From assembly GCA_944372565.1 (NCBI GenBank), contig CALVZR010000193.1, positions 1 to 7,744 on the forward strand: a stretch of DNA of 7,744 bases. Reading direction: 5' to 3'. Below, piece after piece: positions 1 to 5,326 of the stretch. Within the stretch, counting starts at the first letter, position 1. The number at the start of each line of letters is the position of its first letter. The translations under genes were made by a program, and so were the position numbers. The stretch is from an uncultured Clostridia bacterium. GTDB taxonomy: Bacteria > Bacillota > Clostridia > Christensenellales > Borkfalkiaceae. Under the pieces are notes generated by a model. The model was not told the origin of the DNA. It saw only the letters and a program-made list of their open reading frames with translations, and did no database searches.

Positions 1-2
1 AA

Positions 3-38
3 AACATCAAAAAGCGCTTTTCGGTGTGCGGAAAATAA
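3..38 (+). CDS. Possible C-terminal tail of an upstream gene (5' truncated)
   Basis: Reading from base 3 gives eleven codons (NIKKRFSVCGK) and then a TAA at 36-38. The stop lies 6 bases before the ribosome binding site of the macrodomain gene and 18 bases before its ATG, which is typical operon spacing. If real, it belongs to a gene left of the window; in other SirTM/macrodomain operons the partners are a GcvH-like carrier and a lipoate-protein ligase, but eleven residues are too few to assign either. The other two forward frames are also open across this stretch and run past the macrodomain start, so the choice of frame rests on spacing alone. Confidence 0.25.
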   Translation, partial: NIKKRFSVCGK

Positions 39-44
39 AAAATC

Positions 45-50
45 GGAGGA
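45..50 (+). promoter_or_regulatory. Ribosome binding site of the macrodomain gene
   Basis: GGAGGA, six bases before the ATG at 57. It is a strong Shine-Dalgarno match and fixes this start. No convincing promoter is visible in the 56 bases upstream, so transcription probably begins left of the window. Confidence 0.85.
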
Positions 51-56
51 CTGCAT

Positions 57-827
57 ATGCGCGCGGAAATAAAAACGCCGGATAAACTCATCGGCATTCT
101 CTGCGCCGAGCGGGGCGAACTTCCGCCCCGTTTGCGCGAGGAAGACAAGGCGGATTATTTCCGCGCGCTCTGCAACGTGCGCCCTCCCCTGCCCGTTTCG
201 GAAACCTTTCTGCATTTGCAGGACGAATATCTTTCCTTACGGACGGCGGCGCGCGGCGTGGCGGACGTGAACGGGTTTTCCTATCGAAACGGCGTCTGCC
301 TGTGGCAGGGCGACATCACGCGGCTGAACGCGGACGCCATCGTAAACGCCTGCAATGCCGATCTGCTCGGCTGTTTTCATCCCCTGCACGGGTGCATAGA
401 CAACGCCATCCACTCCAACGCGGGCGTGCAGGTGCGGCTGGACTGCAACGCAATGATGCAAGGCGGCCGCGAACCGAACGGGCGCGTGCGGGTAACGAAG
501 GCATATAATCTGCCGTGCAGGCTGATCTTTCACACCGTGGGGCCGATCGTGCGGGGCGAGCCGACCGCGCAGAACGAGCGCGATTTAAAAAACTGCTATC
601 TTTCCTGCCTGAACGAGGCGGAAAAGAGAAAACTTTCCTCCCTCGCGTTCTGCTGTATCTCCACGGGGGAATACGGCTACCCGAAAGACAAGGCGTGCGC
701 GGCGGCGGTGCAGACCGTTCGCGCTTGGCAAAACGAAACGAAGAGCGATCTGAAAATCATATTCGACGTGTTTACAAACGAGGATAAAGAGCTTTATGAA
801 AGGGAACTTCGGCACGAGCCGCATTGA
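57..827 (+). CDS. Zinc-dependent macrodomain protein-ADP-ribose hydrolase (SirTM-linked)
   Basis: Cytoplasmic macrodomain enzyme expected to remove ADP-ribose from a protein. After an N-terminal helical extension of about 75 residues, the macro fold runs from about residue 80: the phosphate/ribose motif GDITRLNADAIVNACN (85-100), then the zinc-macro signature GCFHPLHGCIDNAIH (105-119), in which C106, H111 and C113 are the likely zinc ligands, then AGVQVRLDC, and the late loop ISTGEYGYP (201-209). The C-x4-H-x-C pattern separates it from MacroD and Poa1-type macrodomains and matches the subclass encoded next to SirTM sirtuins. At 256 residues it has the usual length. The start is set by GGAGGA at 45-50. 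The stop lies 32 bases inside the SirTM gene, so the pair is probably translationally coupled and acts as writer and eraser. The substrate, by analogy, is a lipoylated GcvH-like protein; it is not in this window. Confidence 0.93.
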   Translation: MRAEIKTPDKLIGILCAERGELPPRLREEDKADYFRALCNVRPPLPVSETFLHLQDEYLSLRTAARGVADVNGFSYRNGVCLWQGDITRLNADAIVNACNADLLGCFHPLHGCIDNAIHSNAGVQVRLDCNAMMQGGREPNGRVRVTKAYNLPCRLIFHTVGPIVRGEPTAQNERDLKNCYLSCLNEAEKRKLSSLAFCCISTGEYGYPKDKACAAAVQTVRAWQNETKSDLKIIFDVFTNEDKELYERELRHEPH

Positions 828-1662
828 AGAAAACGAAGGGAAAATTTGCCGCCTCAAAGAACTCATCGACGGGGCGGACGCCGTCGTCGTGGGCGCGGGC
901 GCGGGGCTTTCCGCCGCCGCGGGGTTCACCTATTCGGGCGAACGGTTTGAAAAATATTTTGCCGATTTTGAAAAGAAATACGGCTTTCACGATATGTACG
1001 CGGGCGGTTTTTACCCCTTTGAAAGTCCGGAAGAATACTGGGCGTACTGGTCGAGATACATCTTTATCAACCGCTACGCCGCGCCCGCGGGAAAGCCGTA
1101 TGAAGACCTGCTCGCCGTGCTGGAAGGCAAAAACTATTTCGTGCTCACCACCAACGTGGACCACCGCTTTCAGGCGGCGGGATTCGATAAAACGCGCCTC
1201 TTTTACACGCAGGGGGATTACGGGCTGTTCCAGTGCTCCGTCCCCTGCACGCAGAAAACGTACGACAACGAGGCCGCCGTGCGCGAAATGGTAGCCGCCC
1301 GGAAGGATATGAAAATCCCCTCTTCCCTGCTGCCGCGCTGCCCTATATGCGGCGCGCCTATGGTTCCAAATCTTCGCGCAGACGATACTTTCGCGGAGGA
1401 CGAAGGCTGGCACGCCGCGTGCGGAAGATACAGCGCCTTCCTCGCCGAAAACAGAAAAAATGTGCTCTTTTGGGAAATCGGCGTGGGGATGAACACGCCT
1501 TCCATCATCAAATATCCGTTCCGGCGGATGACGTATGCAAACGAAAGCGCCCGCTACGCCTGCGTGAACCTGTACGCGGCGGTCGCGCCCGAGGAGATCG
1601 CGCGGCGATCGCTCTGCATCGGCGGCGACGTGGCGGAAGTGCTGCAAAAACTGCGCGGCTGA
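796..1662 (+). CDS. Class M sirtuin (SirTM), protein ADP-ribosyltransferase
   Basis: Sir2-fold NAD-dependent enzyme. The NAD-binding motif GAGAGLSAAAGF is at 33-44, TTNVDHRFQAAGF at 118-130, and a zinc-ribbon-like set of cysteines at C147, C151, C182 and C185. A late GVGMNTPSIIKYPF (229-242) replaces the GTS region of ordinary sirtuins. At the position where deacetylating sirtuins have the catalytic His followed by Gly, this protein has Q139-G140 (YTQGDYG). In characterised SirTMs this change goes with ADP-ribosyl transfer instead of deacylation, and the Asn (here N120) and Gln are the important residues. Family members modify a lipoylated GcvH-like carrier, linked to redox stress. The ATG at 796 overlaps the macrodomain gene by 32 bases; the only ribosome site is GAGGA at 780-784, 11 bases away, so coupled translation is likely. 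Length 288 is normal for the class. Ordinary deacetylase activity is the less likely alternative. Confidence 0.93.
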   Translation: MKGNFGTSRIEENEGKICRLKELIDGADAVVVGAGAGLSAAAGFTYSGERFEKYFADFEKKYGFHDMYAGGFYPFESPEEYWAYWSRYIFINRYAAPAGKPYEDLLAVLEGKNYFVLTTNVDHRFQAAGFDKTRLFYTQGDYGLFQCSVPCTQKTYDNEAAVREMVAARKDMKIPSSLLPRCPICGAPMVPNLRADDTFAEDEGWHAACGRYSAFLAENRKNVLFWEIGVGMNTPSIIKYPFRRMTYANESARYACVNLYAAVAPEEIARRSLCIGGDVAEVLQKLRG

Positions 1663-1672
1663 ATCTTTCTTT

Positions 1673-1704
1673 AAAAAAGCCCCGCGCCGGATTCGGCGCG
1701 GGGC
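1673..1704 (-). terminator. Rho-independent terminator of the rsmI operon, shared by convergent genes
   Basis: A perfect 11-bp GC-rich stem (GCCCCGCGCCG at 1679-1689 pairing with 1694-1704) closes a 4-base loop. Read on the minus strand it is followed at once by six T (1678-1673), a textbook intrinsic terminator about 30 bases after the rsmI stop. For the plus strand the same stem lacks an adjacent T-tract. There, a weak 5-bp hairpin (1704-1708 with 1712-1716) is followed by six T at 1717-1722, so termination of the SirTM transcript may use that or the main stem less efficiently. Confidence 0.88.
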
Positions 1705-1732
1705 AAAGTCCCTTTGTTTTTTCTTCGGAAGA

Positions 1733-2536
1733 TCATTCGTCGAGCGTGTATTTATACAGGCTGCTTTTGGAAACGCCGCGGTCGCGCGCGGCGGCTTTGA
1801 GCGCGTCCTTTTTGCTCATCCCTTCGGCGAGATAATGCGCGATGTGTTCTTTTTCCGAAAGGGCGTTTAAGGGATTTTCCCTCGCTTTGGCGCCCTCCAC
1901 GAGCAGCACGTATTCCCCGCGCGGTTCGCCGGGAATGCCCTCGGAAAGCTGAAATTCCAGCCGCTCCTCGTGCATTTTCGTAATCTCGCGCACCGCAGCC
2001 GCCCTCCGTTCGCCCAGCGCGGCGTACAGAGCGGAAACGGTTTGCTTCACGTCGTGCGGCGCGCAGTAAAAGACCAGCGTGTCCTCCGCGTTTTTGTATT
2101 TTTTAAGCAAAGCCTCGCGCTCGGCTTTCTTTTCGGGCAGAAAACCGAGAAAACAAAAGCGCGAACAATCCAGACCGCCGAGCGCCAGCGCGGAAACGAA
2201 CGCCGTGGGGCCGGGCACGACGGTGAATTTCACGCCGTTTTCGATGAGCATTCGCACGAGCGCCGCGCCGGGGTCGGAGATGAGCGGCATACCGGCGTCG
2301 CTCACGAGGGCGATGTTCTCCCCCGCCTGTAAGCGGCGCAGCAGTTTTTCGCCGCATTCCTTTTCGTTGAATTTATGATAGCTCACGAGCGGCTTTTTGA
2401 TGTCGTACGCGTTGAGCAGGGCGAGCGTGCGGCGGGTATCCTCGCACGCGACGGCGTCCGCGTTTTTCAGCGTTTCCAGCGCGCGCAGGGTGATGTCTTT
2501 CAGATTGCCGATGGGCGTTCCCACGATATAGAGCAT
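1733..2536 (-). CDS. rsmI: 16S rRNA (cytidine-1402-2'-O)-methyltransferase RsmI
   Basis: SAM-dependent methyltransferase of the SpoU-unrelated tetrapyrrole-methylase fold that 2'-O-methylates C1402 in the decoding centre of 16S rRNA, a site also N4-methylated by RsmH. The N-terminus MLYIVGTPIGNLKDITLRAL (1-20), CEDTRRT (31-37), the loop LVSDAGMPLISDPG (77-90), VVPGPTAFVSALALGGL (107-122 region) and FLGFLPEK (129-136) are family hallmarks. Residues from about 228 to 265 form the C-terminal helix-turn-helix-like tail seen in many Firmicute RsmI (SKKDALKAAARDRGVSKSSLYKY). Length 267 is close to normal. GGGAG at 2544-2548 lies 7 bases before the ATG, and the start is one base after the trmN stop, so both are on one mRNA. 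This gene order is the same in Bacillus (yabB ... yabC). It is the last gene before a strong terminator. Confidence 0.96.
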   Translation of the reverse strand: MLYIVGTPIGNLKDITLRALETLKNADAVACEDTRRTLALLNAYDIKKPLVSYHKFNEKECGEKLLRRLQAGENIALVSDAGMPLISDPGAALVRMLIENGVKFTVVPGPTAFVSALALGGLDCSRFCFLGFLPEKKAEREALLKKYKNAEDTLVFYCAPHDVKQTVSALYAALGERRAAAVREITKMHEERLEFQLSEGIPGEPRGEYVLLVEGAKARENPLNALSEKEHIAHYLAEGMSKKDALKAAARDRGVSKSSLYKYTLDE

Positions 2537-2537
2537 A

Positions 2538-3194
2538 TCAGTTCTCCCCGATTTCGATCTTCAGCCCCGCGCGGCCGTCCTTCACCGCCTCCGCCAGCGC
2601 GAGATACGCCTTTTTCCCACCCGAAACGACGGCGAGGCGCTTGGGTTCGAGCCTGTATTTTTTCAGCGCGGACATCAGTTCCGCAAGCCGTTCAGAAGGA
2701 TACGCCACGCAGAAACGCCCGCCGCTTTTCAAACATTTCGCCGCGGCGGAAACGATCTCTTCCATACACACGCTCAACTCGTATTTACAGCATTCGAGCG
2801 CGAAATTTTCCCCTTTCGCCCGCGCTTTCGGATAATACGGCGGGTTGCACAAAACGAGGGAAAACGCGCCCGCAAATTCCGCCCCGATGTCCTGCACCCG
2901 CCCTTCCCGCACGGAAACGACGTTTTCGAGGGCGTTTATCCGCACGCTTTCGCGCGCGAGGCCGCACAGCGTTTTCTGCATTTCAAAGAGGACGAGGCGT
3001 TTTACGACGGGGCGGTTGAGCGCGTAAAAATGCAGCCCCACGATGCCGCTCCCCGCGCAGAGGTCGGCAACGACGTCGTTTTTCTTCGCGCGGGCGAACC
3101 TGCTTAACAAAACCGAATCGGAAGTAAATTTATAAGCGCCGCTCTCCTGGCAGATCTTCATCCCGTCCACGAGCAGATCTTCATACGTTCGCAT
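2538..3194 (-). CDS. trmN6: TrmN/YabB-type tRNA (adenine-N6)-methyltransferase
   Basis: SAM-dependent class I methyltransferase, 218 residues from the chosen start. Motif I is DLCAGSGIVGL (44-54), an acidic ribose-binding position follows in LFEMQ (69-73), and motif IV is NPPYY (117-121), the signature of N6-adenine and related amino methyltransferases. The N-terminal EDLLVDGMKICQESGAYKFTSDSVLLSRF is the family's substrate-side start and resembles Bacillus YabB. The E. coli relative methylates A37 of tRNA-Val; the exact target in Firmicutes is not certain. The frame is open 60 codons further upstream, but that stretch overlaps the ferredoxin gene and a hairpin and lacks family similarity, so ATG 3194 is preferred. 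Its ribosome site is poor (AAAAGAAG directly before the ATG). The stop is one base before rsmI. A terminator-like hairpin sits 14 bases upstream of the start. Confidence 0.88.
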   Translation of the reverse strand: MRTYEDLLVDGMKICQESGAYKFTSDSVLLSRFARAKKNDVVADLCAGSGIVGLHFYALNRPVVKRLVLFEMQKTLCGLARESVRINALENVVSVREGRVQDIGAEFAGAFSLVLCNPPYYPKARAKGENFALECCKYELSVCMEEIVSAAAKCLKSGGRFCVAYPSERLAELMSALKKYRLEPKRLAVVSGGKKAYLALAEAVKDGRAGLKIEIGEN

Positions 3195-3203
3195 CTTCTT
3201 TTC

Positions 3204-3235
3204 AAAACAAAGGCACGGCGTTTCGCCGTGCCTTT
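3204..3235 (-). terminator. Terminator-like hairpin after the ferredoxin gene and before trmN
   Basis: A perfect 12-bp inverted repeat (AAAGGCACGGCG at 3209-3220 with 3224-3235) around a 3-base loop. On the minus strand the 3' arm ends in TTT and runs into GTTTT, giving a broken U-tract. It begins 9 bases after the ferredoxin stop and ends 14 bases before the trmN ATG. It should terminate or attenuate ferredoxin transcripts, and partial read-through would then feed trmN and rsmI. Confidence 0.75.
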
Positions 3236-3244
3236 TCTGCCTTC

Positions 3245-3415
3245 TTATTCTTCGCTGATCGCGCTCACGGGACAGCCTTCCGCACACGAACCGCAGGAAA
3301 TGCAGGTATCCGGGTCGATGTTGTACTGGGAATCCCCCGCGCTGATCGCCCCGACGGGGCAGGTCGCTTCGCACGCGCCGCAGGAAATGCAGGCATCGCT
3401 GATCTTGTAGGCCAT
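3245..3415 (-). CDS. Clostridial-type 2[4Fe-4S] ferredoxin, 56 residues
   Basis: Small soluble electron carrier. The translation starts MAYKISDACISCGACEATCP and contains two complete C-x2-C-x2-C-x3-CP motifs: C9, C12, C15, C19 and C38, C41, C44, C48. Each set supplies three ligands to one [4Fe-4S] cluster and the fourth to the other, as in clostridial ferredoxins. The halves are internal duplicates (DACISCGAC/CPVGAIS and DTCISCGSC/CPVSAIS), and 16 bases (3291-3306 and 3378-3393) are identical 29 codons apart. Length matches the usual 55-56 residues. ACCTCC at 3424-3429 reads as GGAGGT on the coding strand, 8 bases before the ATG, a strong ribosome site. It has its own promoter-like sequence (3456-3484) and a following hairpin, so it can be a monocistronic unit inside the ricT-trmN block. 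The partner oxidoreductase is not shown by the context. Confidence 0.95.
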   Translation of the reverse strand: MAYKISDACISCGACEATCPVGAISAGDSQYNIDPDTCISCGSCAEGCPVSAISEE

Positions 3416-3455
3416 TGGTCTTTACCTCCGTTTAAAATAAATTTGTATTGATATT

Positions 3456-3484
3456 ATCTTACCACACTTTTTCGCGTTTGTAAA
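3456..3484 (-). promoter_or_regulatory. Sigma-A-type promoter for the ferredoxin gene
   Basis: On the minus strand TTTACA (3484-3479) is a 5/6 match to the -35 box, followed by a 17-base spacer and TAAGAT (3461-3456), a 4/6 match to the -10 box. TGG directly before it gives the TGn extended -10. The stretch is AT-rich in an otherwise GC-rich region and lies between the ricT stop and the ferredoxin ribosome site, leaving a predicted leader of about 35 bases before the ATG. No terminator is visible between ricT and this promoter, so upstream read-through may add to expression. Confidence 0.7.
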
Positions 3485-3497
3485 TAGTTAAATTGCG

Positions 3498-4370
3498 CTA
3501 ATCCAAAATTTCTTCGATCTCGGCGCCCAACTTTTCCTCGGGTTCGGGGGCGTTTCCGCCGCGGCGGAATTTGAGTTCGCTCACGGGGAAATCCTTGTAA
3601 ACCTCGCTGCCGTCCCCCTTCGCGATCTTCACCTTGCACACGAGTTTGAGCATATTGTTGGAAACCACCGTGCCCTCCCCCTCGGGCGTTACGACCTTGC
3701 CGCCGAGTTTGGGCATCTTCTTATAGGCTTCGCCGTAATAATCGCTCTCGTATTCCAGACAGCACATCAGCCTGCCGCACAGCCCGCTGATCTTTGTGGG
3801 GTTGAGCGAAAGCCCCTGCGTTTTCGCCATTTTGATGCTCACCTTGCGGAATTCCGGCATACAGCTGCCGCAGCAACACGGCCGCCCGCAGGGCGCCAGC
3901 CCGCCGATGAGGCGGGTTTCGTCGCGGATTCCAACCTGCCTTAATTCGATGCGGATGCGGAATGCCGAGGCGAGGTCTTTCACCAGTTCGCGGAAATCCA
4001 CCCTGCCCTCCGCCGTGAAATAGAACACCACTTTCTTGCCGTCGAAGGAAAATTCGCACCCCACGAGCTTCATTTTGAGGTTGCGGCTCTTCACCTTCTC
4101 CTCCGCGAGGGCGAGCGCCTCGGGCACGCGCGCCTCGTTTTTCTTCATATTTTCCACATCCCGCTTGGTCGCCTTGCGCACGATGGGCTTTAAAGGCTGC
4201 ACGCACTCCTTGTCGCTCACCTCTTTCACGCCGAACACCACCGTGCCGTATTCCAGCCCCTTGGCCGTTTCCACCACCACGCCGCAGTTTTCTTCATAAA
4301 CTTCTTCGCCGGGCGCGAAATAATATATTTTGGAAGCGTTTTTGAATTTTACGCCTACGATCTTTGCCAT
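3498..4370 (-). CDS. ricT: RicT (YaaT), PSP1-domain iron-sulfur subunit of the Ric complex
   Basis: Cytoplasmic PSP1 C-terminal-domain protein of 290 residues. In Bacillus subtilis RicT forms a complex with RicA and RicF that carries [4Fe-4S] clusters and helps RNase Y mature mRNAs, with effects on sporulation, competence and biofilm formation. Diagnostic parts are the N-terminal MAKIVGVKFKNASKIYYFAP, the RQVGIRDETRLIGGLAPCGR block (144-163), the cysteine cluster C161, C165, C166, C167, C170, and SLNPTKISGLCGRLMCCLEYE (188-208) with C198, C203 and C204. GGAGGG at 4380-4385 lies 9 bases before the ATG. The start overlaps the end of holB by 16 bases, the same neighbour as in Bacillus. The acidic tail (about 275-290) is probably flexible. 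The partner genes ricA and ricF are not in the window. The CCC-G-S-C stretch has more cysteines than the form I recall from Bacillus. Confidence 0.94.
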   Translation of the reverse strand: MAKIVGVKFKNASKIYYFAPGEEVYEENCGVVVETAKGLEYGTVVFGVKEVSDKECVQPLKPIVRKATKRDVENMKKNEARVPEALALAEEKVKSRNLKMKLVGCEFSFDGKKVVFYFTAEGRVDFRELVKDLASAFRIRIELRQVGIRDETRLIGGLAPCGRPCCCGSCMPEFRKVSIKMAKTQGLSLNPTKISGLCGRLMCCLEYESDYYGEAYKKMPKLGGKVVTPEGEGTVVSNNMLKLVCKVKIAKGDGSEVYKDFPVSELKFRRGGNAPEPEEKLGAEIEEILD

Positions 4371-5326
4371 TTATGCTTTCCCTCCAGAATTGCGAATAAC
4401 CACCATTCCGCCAACATCGTTTCGTTGGCGTTGAACGAAAGCCGCCGCACCGCCTCCTCGGTTTTTTCGAGCGCGGAAACGAGCGAACCCACGTTGAATC
4501 CCGTAGCCGCGCGCACCTTTTTTAGCGCGTGCGCGTCGGCAGCCTTCGCGCCCTGTTTTTCCGCGAGCATATCGCGGAAAAGCGCGGAGGCGATATTGAA
4601 AATATCCCCCAGCCTGTCCTTTTCTCTGAGCACCAGGTTTGCATATTTCAGCACGTCCCTGCTCGATTTCATCTTCACGACGATCTCCGCCGTAAGGTCG
4701 AAAAGTTTTTCGAGGCGGGCGTCCCGATAGAGATCTTCCGCGCGCCCCACCGTGCCGTCGCCGCACGCCGCCGCGAGGGCGAGTTTTTCCCTGTCCCGGC
4801 AGGTATCGGCGAGCGCGGTTTCGATTTCCTCCGCCGTGAAGGGCGGAATTTCCAGCGTCTTCACCCGCGAGCGCACCGTGGGAAGCAGGGCGTAGGCGTT
4901 GGTCGCTCCCATCAGGATAACCACGTTTTTGGGCGGCTCTTCCAGCGTTTTGAGCAGTTTGTTCTGCGCCGCGGCGGGCATATTCTGCGCGCCGACGACG
5001 ACATAGAGTTTTTTATCCCCTTCGAGGGGCTTTACGTAACTGTCCTCGATGAGGGCGTTCACGTCCTCGGTAAGGATTTTATCCCCGTTTGCGGGCAGAA
5101 ATACGGCGTCTGCATAATTTTCCCCGTCGATGAGGCGGCACACGCGGCAGGTTCCGCAGCCGTCCTCCCCGCACAGGATGAGTTTTGCAAAGCGCTTTAA
5201 AATGTCGCGCAGATACTTTTCGTCCCGGCTTAAAACGAGATAGGCGTGAAACAGCCCCGTCTTTTTGTCGTTCTTCACGATCTTCCAGGCGTTGGTGCGC
5301 CCGAGCGGTCCGCCCGGCTCTTTCAT
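4355..5326 (-). CDS. holB: DNA polymerase III subunit delta-prime (clamp loader)
   Basis: AAA+ clamp-loader subunit that, with delta and the DnaX subunits, loads the beta clamp on DNA. From ATG 5326 it has 323 residues. Visible parts are FHAYLVL (26-32), zinc-binding cysteines C52, C57, C60 and C63 (LCGEDGCGTCRVC), the delta-prime/DnaX-type core NKLLKTLEEPPKNVVILM (122-139) and the arginine-bearing VRSRVKTL (151-158), which corresponds to the SRC motif that triggers ATP hydrolysis in the neighbouring subunit. A good Walker A motif is missing, as expected for delta-prime, which does not bind ATP. The N-terminus is somewhat divergent (MKEPGGPLGRTNAW). A start 34 codons upstream is rejected because it lies inside tmk. 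ATG 5326 overlaps the tmk stop as ATGA; a GGGGGA ribosome site lies at 5331-5336, close to the start. DnaX gamma/tau is unlikely because of the missing P-loop. Confidence 0.92.
   Translation of the reverse strand: MKEPGGPLGRTNAWKIVKNDKKTGLFHAYLVLSRDEKYLRDILKRFAKLILCGEDGCGTCRVCRLIDGENYADAVFLPANGDKILTEDVNALIEDSYVKPLEGDKKLYVVVGAQNMPAAAQNKLLKTLEEPPKNVVILMGATNAYALLPTVRSRVKTLEIPPFTAEEIETALADTCRDREKLALAAACGDGTVGRAEDLYRDARLEKLFDLTAEIVVKMKSSRDVLKYANLVLREKDRLGDIFNIASALFRDMLAEKQGAKAADAHALKKVRAATGFNVGSLVSALEKTEEAVRRLSFNANETMLAEWWLFAILEGKHKWQRS

Noticed and set aside
10..21. 12-bp palindrome AAAAGCGCTTTT upstream of the macrodomain gene, as a possible operator
   Set aside because: It is short, has no visible promoter beside it, and may lie inside the end of an upstream coding region. 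With only nine bases to its left there is nothing to support a regulator site.
772..1647. Long open frame of 291 codons on the minus strand, antisense to the SirTM gene
   Set aside because: The opposite strand encodes a clear sirtuin with all motifs. The antisense frame has no recognisable domain or ribosome site and is expected from GC-rich codon usage.
2375..3019. Open frame of 214 codons on the plus strand across rsmI and trmN
   Set aside because: It is Arg-, Pro- and Ser-rich low-complexity translation opposite two well-supported genes; a composition shadow.
3209..3235. The inverted repeat after the ferredoxin gene as a mobile repeat or CRISPR-like unit
   Set aside because: It occurs once, has a 3-base loop and a trailing T-rich stretch, and is best explained as a terminator or attenuator.
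3195..3374. 60-codon N-terminal extension of the trmN frame
   Set aside because: It overlaps the ferredoxin gene and the hairpin, is Arg-rich out-of-frame translation, and the family's N-terminus begins just after ATG 3194.
4529..5200. Open frame of 223 codons on the plus strand opposite holB
   Set aside because: No domain or start signal is seen, and the opposite strand is a clear delta-prime subunit.
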